DNA of 64,000 nucleotides from Aselliscus stoliczkanus. Lineage: Eukaryota; Chordata; Mammalia; Chiroptera; Hipposideridae. The notes under the pieces were generated by a model. That model worked only from the letters and a program-made list of their open reading frames with translations, had not been told where the DNA came from and did no database searches. Shown here piece after piece: positions 61,301 through 64,000 of this stretch (positions within the stretch are counted from its first letter, which is position 1; each line of letters opens with the position of its first letter). The DNA lies in the NCBI GenBank assembly GCA_033961575.1, contig CM066730.1, forward strand, positions 132,932,023 to 132,996,022, in the 5' to 3' direction. The translations under genes were made by a program, and so were the position numbers.

Positions 61301-61527
61301 TTCTGCGTAAATGTGACCTGGTCATCAGTCTGCGTAGAGCCAGTTGTGTTTGACCAAACTATACCAAACCATCACAAAGACAAAAAACAGTAAAGGTTAC
61401 TCACCAAGCAGTGGACAACACAGACATTTTTGGGGTTCTGTAGTAGCCAGTTGTACATATTCCGACACACAGCAAAGAGGTTGTGCAGACTGGGGGCCTG
61501 TCTAATGGGCCAGCTGCATTCTGAGAC
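27424..61527 (-). CDS. DNAJC6: DNAJC6 (auxilin), 15 3'-most coding exons; 5' end outside window
   Basis: Auxilin is the neuronal J-domain cofactor that binds clathrin coats and AP2 and recruits Hsc70 to strip clathrin from endocytic vesicles. Fifteen exons join in frame to 785 codons plus stop. In order they give: the end of a tensin-type phosphatase domain with P-loop HCLDGRAAS (window exons 1-2); a C2 tensin-type domain (exons 2-6); a Pro/Ser-rich linker with DPF motifs (FDPFG, SDPFL, LDPFA) and DLL/DLF motifs for AP2 and clathrin (exons 7-12); and a C-terminal J domain with the HPD triad in VLVVHPDK (exons 14-15). The protein ends NQGQKPLY, as in other auxilins. The paralogue GAK has an N-terminal kinase and is widely expressed; the linker and C-terminus here fit DNAJC6. 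The N-terminal part, roughly 130-190 residues depending on isoform, is missing because it lies to the right. No disabling change seen. Confidence 0.97.
28156..28332 (-). CDS. DNAJC6: DNAJC6 window exon 14 (177 nt, J domain)
   Basis: Acceptor TTTGCAG, donor AAA|GTGAG. Encodes 59 residues from [20 protein letters not shown] to [10 protein letters not shown]. The HPD triad that stimulates Hsc70 ATPase is intact, with the Leu/Trp-rich [10 protein letters not shown] helix typical of auxilin. Confidence 0.97.
28545..29080 (-). mobile_element. L1 3' UTR sequence with internal (TA)n
   Basis: TTAGTTTCAGGTGTGCAAAA and TTCAGGTGTACATTGCAATA: two successive reversed L1 3' UTR starts joined by the TA tract at 28717-28756. 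Confidence 0.65.
28717..28756. repeat. (TA)n microsatellite
   Basis: About 20 TA units inside L1 3' UTR sequence. Confidence 0.95.
29291..29403 (+). mobile_element. Short tRNA-derived SINE in DNAJC6 intron
   Basis: GGGCCAGCCAAGTGGCGTGG start, poly-A end. Target duplication AGAATGAATTTCTC on both sides. Confidence 0.92.
30589..30731 (-). CDS. DNAJC6: DNAJC6 window exon 13 (143 nt)
   Basis: Acceptor ACATTCCAG, donor AAG|GTGAG. Encodes [18 protein letters not shown] to [13 protein letters not shown], the charged segment just before the J domain. Contains the FEDLL motif. Confidence 0.96.
30820..31020 (-). repeat. MIR
   Basis: CCATTGTATAGATGAGAAAA and AGGACTTGAGGCTAGATC; reversed MIR. Confidence 0.6.
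31265..31505 (+). repeat. MIR
   Basis: CTGGGTTTGAATTCCAGCTC, CTCATCTATAAAACGAGGAC, CTCATAGGGTTGTTGTGAG. Confidence 0.8.
31885..32125 (+). repeat. MIR
   Basis: TTGGGTTCAAATCTTGGCTT, AGCTGTATGAATTTAGGACA, CAATAAATGTTACTTATTGC. Confidence 0.8.
32318..32425 (+). mobile_element. Short tRNA-derived SINE, first of a tandem pair
   Basis: GGGCTGGCCGAGTGGCGCGG to CTGCCCTC plus A13. Its right flank AGAATCCC repeats the AGAATCCC just left of the element. Confidence 0.9.
32436..32540 (+). mobile_element. Short tRNA-derived SINE, second of a tandem pair
   Basis: Starts CCAGCCGAGTGGCGCAGTGG, lacking the first few bases of the family, and ends CTGCCCTC plus A14. Only 10 bp separate it from its neighbour. 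It uses the AAGAGCTGGCTTGGGATGCC variant, so it is not a duplicate of the first. Confidence 0.9.
32951..33036. repeat. 43 bp tandem duplication
   Basis: Two adjacent 43 bp copies beginning GGAGACAGAC, differing at one base (AAACTAGTG versus AGACTAGTG). Confidence 0.95.
33232..33492 (-). CDS. DNAJC6: DNAJC6 window exon 12 (261 nt)
   Basis: Acceptor TTTCTGTAG, donor G|GTAAGG. Encodes [19 protein letters not shown], a Gln/Pro/Trp-rich clathrin-binding stretch, and ends ERGKGSANL. The true reading frame is neither of the two longer ATG-started frames that cross it. Confidence 0.94.
33655..33860 (-). repeat. MIR
   Basis: AGTCACACAGCCAGCAAGCA and GGGACTTGAATCCAAGTCTT; reversed MIR. Confidence 0.7.
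34370..34600 (-). repeat. MIR
   Basis: AGATGAGGAAATCAAGGCGC and ATCACAGAGCTGGTTATGGA; reversed MIR. Confidence 0.7.
34676..35205 (-). mobile_element. Composite VES-like SINE (~530 bp)
   Basis: Read on the minus strand it has three tRNA-like units. Each has a B-box-like GGTT/GATTC segment and a stretch such as GGATGGCTCAGCTGGTGAG. It ends with a CCCCAATTCCCC-type unit. The units look like old fused SINE heads; sequence is more decayed than the short family. Confidence 0.8.
35855..35878. repeat. (TG)n microsatellite
   Basis: About 12 TG units immediately left of the 127 bp mariner-type MITE. Confidence 0.93.
35891..36017. mobile_element. Mariner-type MITE (127 bp)
   Basis: Inverted ends GAGGGTGCCAAAAAAATGTA and its complement with TA on both sides (35889-35890 and 36018-36019). 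The interior is a short AT-rich stretch. No coding remnant. Confidence 0.8.
37641..37754 (+). mobile_element. Short tRNA-derived SINE in DNAJC6 intron
   Basis: GGGCCGGCAGAGTGGCGCGG start, A-rich tail. Target duplication TAAATGAAGGAAACTGG on both sides. Confidence 0.92.
37870..38225 (+). mobile_element. L1 3' end
   Basis: TTTCACTCATATGTGGAATC, GATGGTTGCCAGGTAGGAG, CACCTGAAACTAATGTAATA, A-rich end. Confidence 0.75.
38335..38565 (+). repeat. MIR
   Basis: Decayed MIR: TGGGCATGTAGCTTAACCC, TTCATCTACAAAAAGAGGAT, GTGCCTGGCACATAGTAAAA. Confidence 0.7.
39747..39866 (-). CDS. DNAJC6: DNAJC6 window exon 11 (120 nt)
   Basis: Acceptor CTTTTCAG, donor G|GTACAA. Encodes [20 protein letters not shown] to [12 protein letters not shown] with a third DPF motif. 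Confidence 0.95.
   Translation of the reverse strand, partial: EVLEWEASPLPPAQQDLRTALPPIKTNPRLWILLLTLGH
40225..40795 (+). mobile_element. L1 ORF2 3' end and 3' UTR
   Basis: TGGAGTAGTACTCTGCTATAA, GATATGGATGGACCTAGAGA and CTCACTTATATGTGGAATCT encode the last ORF2 residues, followed by the 3' UTR ending CACCTGAAGCTGAGG. The left edge begins with a T-rich TTAGTTTCAGATGTAC stretch. Confidence 0.75.
40978..41022. repeat. TG/CG-rich dinucleotide tract
   Basis: Alternating purine-pyrimidine (GCGTGTGTGTGTGCGTGCATG and onward), a candidate Z-DNA tract. Confidence 0.9.
41215..41350 (-). repeat. MIR fragment
   Basis: CTTTACAGATAACAAAACTGAGG and TAAGTGGCAGCATTAGATC; reversed MIR core. Confidence 0.6.
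41625..41693 (-). CDS. DNAJC6: DNAJC6 window exon 10 (69 nt)
   Basis: Acceptor TTTTTAG, donor G|GTAGGT. Encodes [19 protein letters not shown] then HTKP. The smallest exon here; its phases (1 and 1) allow in-frame skipping. Confidence 0.93.
42346..42532 (+). mobile_element. VES-type bat SINE in DNAJC6 intron
   Basis: Begins GGGCCACTGGTGAGTTCAGG, contains GGTTGCCAGTTCAATCC and CTCCACAACTAGGCTGAA, and ends GTTCCCCAATAAAAAG. Target duplication AAGAAYGTTCAGCTA. This is one reason for proposing a bat. Confidence 0.85.
43165..43338 (+). mobile_element. SINE, 'gagctcgctcaagagtgcgag' subtype, with long A tail
   Basis: GGGCCGGCCGAGTGGCCCAG start, GAGCTCGCTCAAGAGTGCGA hairpin, then about 40 A. The target-site copy AAGAAACTTAAA sits at its left; its partner lies beyond the next SINE, near 43478. 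Confidence 0.88.
43360..43477 (+). mobile_element. Short tRNA-derived SINE nested next to the preceding one
   Basis: GGGCCGGCCGAGTGGCGGCG start, poly-A end. It lies between the tail of the preceding SINE and the AAGAAACTTAAA copy, so one target duplication encloses both units. Confidence 0.9.
43755..43802. repeat. Short direct repeat, ~29 bp period
   Basis: TCTGACATCAGTGTCCCT occurs at about 43755 and 43784, 27 bp before a SINE. Confidence 0.9.
43829..44258 (+). mobile_element. Long-form SINE (~430 bp) in DNAJC6 intron
   Basis: Second full copy of the long family: tRNA-like head, CTCCACCTGGGGCTGGGCTC body, CATGGGCCAGTGAAGTAAC, and a CCCAATTCCC/AATCTTT tail. Left flank AAGAAGATGCA. Confidence 0.9.
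44264..44386 (+). mobile_element. Short tRNA-derived SINE inserted at the end of the long one
   Basis: GGGGCCGGCACAGTGGCGTG start, poly-A end. Directly follows AAGAAGATG, which occurs left of the long SINE, between the two SINEs and again after this one. Confidence 0.9.
44755..45275 (+). repeat. Old mammalian interspersed repeat, family not named
   Basis: CTACTGTGTGCCAGTAATCT, TGCCCTGGTGGAGCTCACAT, GGAAGGTGACAGTTGAGCAA and TGAGCAGAGCAATGATGTGG form a pattern common across mammalian genomes. Related pieces occur at 32865-33100, 36105-36215, 60110-60345 and 62680-63120. Confidence 0.55.
46595..46729 (-). CDS. DNAJC6: DNAJC6 window exon 9 (135 nt)
   Basis: Acceptor TTTCTAG, donor G|GTAAGG. Encodes [17 protein letters not shown] to RSPSPTIH and carries two DPF motifs and DLLGSF. 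Confidence 0.95.
46730..49438 (-). other. DNAJC6: DNAJC6 intron between window exons 8 and 9
   Basis: MIR-type fragments at 47060-47175, 47815-47985, 48335-48430 and 48895-49145; otherwise unique sequence. Confidence 0.9.
48895..49145 (+). repeat. MIR
   Basis: CTCTGGAGTCAAATGACCTA, TTCCTCAACTATGAAATGGG, ATTAGCTGTTATTATTC. Confidence 0.7.
49439..49864 (-). CDS. DNAJC6: DNAJC6 window exon 8 (426 nt, clathrin/AP2-binding linker)
   Basis: Acceptor TTTCTTAG, donor G|GTAATT. Starts [20 protein letters not shown] and ends [10 protein letters not shown]. Low-complexity, acidic then Ser/Pro-rich. It carries DVDLLGLEG and LLSDLFGG, short DLL/DLF-type clathrin and AP2 interaction motifs. It is the largest exon in the window. 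Confidence 0.95.
49865..52052 (-). other. DNAJC6: DNAJC6 intron between window exons 7 and 8
   Basis: A MIR at 50045-50345; the rest is unique with no feature seen. Confidence 0.9.
50045..50345 (+). repeat. MIR
   Basis: AAACCAGACAGCCTGGATGT, CTCTGAGAAAGTTACTTTAC, CTCCTCAGCAAAATGAGGGT. Confidence 0.8.
52053..52133 (-). CDS. DNAJC6: DNAJC6 window exon 7 (81 nt)
   Basis: Acceptor TCTTGCAG, donor G|GTACTT. Encodes [19 protein letters not shown] to SSLCWQ. The intron separating it from window exon 6 is only 108 bp, the shortest in the gene here. Confidence 0.94.
52242..52435 (-). CDS. DNAJC6: DNAJC6 window exon 6 (194 nt, end of C2 domain)
   Basis: Acceptor GTTTAG, donor G|GTACGA. Encodes (K)[17 protein letters not shown] to [13 protein letters not shown]. 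The segment [19 protein letters not shown] is typical of auxilin/GAK. Confidence 0.96.
52436..53278 (-). other. DNAJC6: DNAJC6 intron between window exons 5 and 6
   Basis: No clear young repeat. A short MIR-like stretch around 52565-52650; nothing else recognised. Confidence 0.85.
53279..53358 (-). CDS. DNAJC6: DNAJC6 window exon 5 (80 nt, C2 domain)
   Basis: Acceptor TTTTTAG, donor AA|GTGAGT. Encodes [19 protein letters not shown] to TVLKFT plus AA of the next lysine. Confidence 0.95.
53359..54720 (-). other. DNAJC6: DNAJC6 intron between window exons 4 and 5
   Basis: L2-like sequence near 53500-53920, an L1 3' end (53930-54395) and a MIR scrap near 54485-54620. Confidence 0.85.
53930..54395 (+). 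mobile_element. L1ME-type 3' end
   Basis: CAAGTGTCCATCAACTGATG, CATGCTGCAACATGGAAGAA, GTGGTTGCCTAGGGGATGG. Confidence 0.75.
54721..54838 (-). CDS. DNAJC6: DNAJC6 window exon 4 (118 nt, C2 domain)
   Basis: Acceptor TTTGAAG (a GAAG acceptor), donor AAG|GTACAG. Encodes [20 protein letters not shown] to TIGSRLQAK, ending in phase 0. Confidence 0.96.
54839..55703 (-). other. DNAJC6: DNAJC6 intron between window exons 3 and 4
   Basis: 865 bp of unique sequence; I see no feature in it. Confidence 0.9.
55704..55898 (-). CDS. DNAJC6: DNAJC6 window exon 3 (195 nt, C2 domain)
   Basis: Acceptor TTTTAG, donor AA|GTAAG. Encodes [19 protein letters not shown] through [11 protein letters not shown] to CADFERM, entering the tensin-type C2 domain. 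Phases 2 and 2. Confidence 0.96.
56417..56550 (-). CDS. DNAJC6: DNAJC6 window exon 2 (134 nt, P-loop)
   Basis: Acceptor TTTGGCAG, donor AG|GTAAAG. Starts [18 protein letters not shown], completing the P-loop HCLDGRAAS, and ends PSHR plus AG of the next arginine. The loop lacks the HCKAGKGRTG-type residues of PTEN, in line with auxilin being a non-classical or inactive phosphatase. Confidence 0.96.
56827..57069 (-). mobile_element. Mariner-type element (243 bp) with transposase C-terminal remnant
   Basis: Same left end as the 127 bp MITE (CAGAGGGTGCCAAAAAAATG) and a decayed right end, bounded by TA. On the minus strand an open frame at about 57041-56948 ends in a protein tail with [15 protein letters not shown] and a stop. 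That looks like the C-terminus of a Tc1/mariner-family transposase. The catalytic part is deleted. Confidence 0.7.
57560..58086 (+). mobile_element. ERVL-type (MLT2-like) solo LTR
   Basis: Starts TGTGATGGTTGATTTTACAT, has an AATAAA at 58012 and ends GGAGAACTCTGCTAACACA. Lies in a DNAJC6 intron antisense to the gene. No internal region. Confidence 0.7.
58464..58512. repeat. Short direct repeat, ~31 bp period
   Basis: TTGTTAGTTTCTGTTCAAT occurs at 58464 and again at about 58495. Confidence 0.9.
60455..60650 (+). mobile_element. L1 3' UTR fragment
   Basis: AGAATATAGTCAGTAATACT, GGTACACCTGAAACTAATAT, A-rich end at 60630-60650, followed at once by a SINE. Confidence 0.7.
60654..61041 (+). mobile_element. 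Composite tRNA-derived SINE (~390 bp)
   Basis: GGGCCAGCCGAGTGGCTCAG head with the B-box-like GGTTCGATTCCC. A second tRNA-like unit follows (GGATGGCACAGTGGATAGAG, GCCGGTTCACTTCC), then CTCCACAACTAAGACTGAAG and CCCCAATTCCCC, and an A-rich tail. The AAAAATTTTAAA flank is repeated on both sides. It is inserted just downstream of an L1 3' end. Confidence 0.88.
61405..61527 (-). CDS. DNAJC6: DNAJC6 window exon 1 (123 nt, phosphatase-like domain)
   Basis: Acceptor CCCTTAG, donor TTG|GTGAG. Encodes 41 residues from [16 protein letters not shown] to [11 protein letters not shown], ending at the start of the P-loop. Phase 0 on both sides. Confidence 0.95.
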
Positions 61528-62179
61528 CTAAGGGACACAGGAAAAGGCAATGAGTTCCCCTAGTGACAGCCTCTCCATACATACATATCCCGCCAAACCA
61601 CTTCTTCTGGAAGTAAACTCCGTCCCCTTTTAACATAGCCAGGAAGAACTGAGAACAGGGGCCAAACATAGAAAGAAGAGTTGTTTCAGTAATTTTTTAA
61701 CTAAAAAACTCCATTTCAGTTAAGGTATGAAAACACATTTTGAAATACATTTTAAATCCAACTAGACCATTTAACTACATATTTGGATTTTTTTTTTTAT
61801 TCTGCGAGGTTCCACAAAATTTTATTTCAATTAACAATAGTTGCGCTTCAGATAATCCTCAATGACTATAATACTACCACTGTGCAAAGCTCCAAATTTA
61901 ATTTCTGTTAAGTATAAAATGTTTTGACCCGCCTACCAGATGTTTAATTATAGGTTTATCTTATAAATCCTACACTAGTCCTAATTTTATTCCAGTTCTC
62001 ATGATAACATGAAAAGTGCTGACGAGTGAGCCAAAGCTTGTTCAGAGTTCACTCTTTCTTTCTCTTCTAATGATGGTACCCACAATTCCATGGGGCCAAC
62101 CTTCAGGATTTTCATTCATTTAATGCACATATTCATTTAACACATTATATACAATAAACTATGTTCTAAGAATTCTGTT

Positions 62180-62345
62180 TGGCTCTGATCTCTGTAACAA
62201 TCATATAAGACAGGTGTTAATACAGCCGCATTTTGCAGATAAGAAAACTTGACTCTCAGGGGTTGTCTTTTCTAAAGTCACTCTGCTGGTCAGTACCAGC
62301 ATTGCAACCTGGTCTTCTGAATATAAATCATTATGCTACAATATA
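62180..62345 (-). repeat. MIR fragment
   Basis: TTTTGCAGATAAGAAAACTTGA and reversed MIR core downstream. Confidence 0.6.
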
Positions 62346-62602
62346 CTAATGGAGACCATCATTTGCCTCAAAATACATGGCATGAGCCTTCACTGATTAG
62401 ATACTGATTAATTTAACTAATAAACAATAAAGAGAAGTTTAGACCTGGGCAAACTTTGTGCCTCTTTAAGCCTTTCTATATAAAATATGGGTAATGATAT
62501 CTACCTACCCACTTACCTTACAGGGTCGTCAATACTACATGAGAATGTATTTCAAGGATTTAGCTCAGTATCTGACACGCACAAAGTGACCAATAAATGT
62601 TA

Positions 62603-62638
62603 GTTGTTGTTGTTATTATTATTATTATTATTATTATT
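62603..62638. repeat. (TTG)n(TTA)n repeat
   Basis: Trinucleotide repeat at the end of a MIR fragment. Confidence 0.92.
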
Positions 62639-63711
62639 TTATCAGGTAACTGCCAGTGCCAAAAATGTTTGAAAAAAAAATTAATGAAACCCTATGGTGA
62701 GAGTGAAGACTAAAGGGTCATATCACACAAGGCCTTGTTAGGAGCTGGGAGAAGTATGTAAGAAAAAGAGTGACCCTCAGATCTGCATTTCGAAAGCCAT
62801 CTCAAGATCCAATATGGATGTGGATGACATGAGAGTAGTCACAGAAACCAGTCAGGAGGCTGCTGAGGCATCTGTCTATGCAAGGGGTGATGGTAGCATC
62901 CCTTACCAGATGGGTAGCAGTGGCGTACAAAATGACTTGAGAGATTCAAGAAAGAGAGAGGAAGTGGAATACCTATACAAGACTAGATGATTGGTCACAC
63001 GGTGGCAGAGAGTGAGTGTGGAGGGGTGTACTTAAGAGAAAGAAAGGGAAGACCCAAGTTTGGGGCTGAAATGGCTGAATAAAAGAACGGGAGCAGGTGC
63101 CACTTGTTGAGTAGGGAACTCTGAACAAAGAACAAGCTTTATTTATGTCGACGGTGTCATCAGGAAGTGCCCTGAAACCCTAACACCTCTGGCCTAAAAA
63201 AACCCAAATGTCTCAAATTCCTAATATTTAACAGTGGGGAAAGGGAAGCAGAGGAAATCTGTTTGGTTTGCCCTTTTCTGGTAACCAGATAATAACCAGT
63301 CAAAATAAAAATGGGAAATGATGTGTGGTTTCTGTAGAGCTGACATCTGAAAGCAAATACGTAGTATTTCTCTCTCTGGGGCTGCCAAGAAAGCCCATTT
63401 TGTTGTTGTTATTGTGAATTTGTAACTTTTTTTCCACGAGATGATTGTGGGGTAAGTGGCAGGGGACCTCTTAGGACATCCATTTTCCTATATGTTTGGG
63501 AAAGACAGATGTGGTTTATTTAAACAAACTAGTTGAAACGCTTGACACAGCTACCAAATAATCCAGGGTGATCCAGTACTGGGCCCTCTGCTGATTTAAA
63601 CTCCGTAACAGGTTGTCCCTTTTATCCATCATCCTTCAGGGCTGTTTCTGGTCCCTTTTTTACCCCTAGATTCCCCTTTGATGTATTCTCAAGGAATGGA
63701 TATGCTGATTT

Positions 63712-63712
63712 C

Positions 63713-63750
<38 letters not shown>
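63712..63750. repeat. (AAT)n repeat
   Basis: About 13 AAT units. Confidence 0.95.
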
Positions 63751-63751
<1 letters not shown>

Positions 63752-64000
63752 AGATAGACTTCACCATCAGAGAAATTGCAAAATGTATAGCTATACAAGC
63801 TGCTTCCTGTTTGCAATGTTTTCTCTTCCTTGGTAAATTCCTATTCGTCCTTCAAAATCTAAGTTCAACTGCTCTCGGAAACCTAAGTTCAAGTGCTCTC
63901 GTCTCTTACAGTTTGTCTCACAGGCAGAAATGTTTCACCAAGTTGGTCATCTTTGTACCCGTATCCTTGTTCATTTTCATTTATTACAGCTTTTATCAAT

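Larger units (their letters stand above)
56551..61404 (-). other. DNAJC6: DNAJC6 intron between window exons 1 and 2
   Basis: Contains a mariner-type element (56827-57069), an ERVL-type LTR (57560-58086), a 31 bp tandem duplication (58464-58512), an L1 3' end (60455-60650) and a long composite SINE (60654-61041). The rest is unique. Confidence 0.9.
61528..64000 (-). other. DNAJC6: DNAJC6 5' intron sequence to window edge
   Basis: No further exon recognised. Holds MIR fragments (62180-62345, 62450-62600), TTA/TTG repeats (62603-62638), an old mammalian repeat (62680-63120) and an AAT repeat (63712-63750). Confidence 0.75.

Noticed and set aside
63712..63750. Regular short repeats as a possible CRISPR-like array
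   Set aside because: Simple trinucleotide repeat without spacers, in a mammalian genome.
61528..64000. Search for a further upstream DNAJC6 exon
   Set aside because: No minus-strand segment matched the expected residues before VSEC with suitable splice sites; the next exon is taken to lie beyond the right edge.

Overview
The window is mammalian nuclear DNA, read antisense to its genes. Two recognisable protein-coding genes lie on the minus strand. DNAJC6 (auxilin) occupies the right part: 15 coding exons between 61527 and 27424, with its 5' end beyond the right edge. LEPROT (endospanin-1, leptin receptor overlapping transcript) occupies the left-centre: all four coding exons between 21413 and 10948. 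The gene order DNAJC6 > LEPROT in one direction matches the conserved mammalian JAK1-AK4-DNAJC6-LEPROT-LEPR block. The first ~9-11 kb is therefore probably 5' intron of LEPR, whose coding exons lie off the left edge. I reconstructed every exon by reading the minus strand and checking GT/AG splice sites and codon phase. All junctions keep frame, giving 131 codons for LEPROT and 785 codons for the visible part of DNAJC6.

The host is most likely a bat. The evidence is a set of young tRNA-derived SINEs beginning GGGCCGGCCGAGTGGC, and longer relatives with a 3' body ending in a CCCCAATTCCCC/AATAAAATCTTT-type tail; these resemble the VES-type SINEs of bats. Suborder or family cannot be fixed from the sequence alone; a yinpterochiropteran is my guess.

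Layout. 1-8.5 kb holds LINE-1, L2 and ERVL-type LTR debris, several SINEs and two unexplained short open segments (5871-5971 and 7926-8025, minus). 8.5-10.9 kb holds the probable LEPROT 3' UTR with a G14/GA tract. 10.9-21.4 kb is the LEPROT coding body with large introns, one of which carries a class I ERV-type LTR. 20.8-21.9 kb is a CpG island with many GC boxes around LEPROT exon 1, which in other mammals is also the start of long LEPR transcripts. 21.9-25.3 kb is the short spacer between the genes. 25.3-27.4 kb is the probable DNAJC6 3' UTR. 27.4-61.5 kb holds the DNAJC6 exons in this order of transcription: inactive PTEN-like phosphatase, C2, clathrin/AP2-binding linker, J domain. 61.5-64 kb is intron.

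The two gene products act in membrane traffic. Auxilin recruits Hsc70 to uncoat clathrin vesicles. Endospanin-1 controls endosomal sorting and surface level of the leptin receptor. I found no new multi-gene system. The items most worth a second look are the SINE clusters that reuse one target site, a pair of mariner-type elements (one keeping the end of a transposase reading frame), the two open segments near 5.9 and 8.0 kb, and the repeat architecture of the LEPROT/LEPR promoter.
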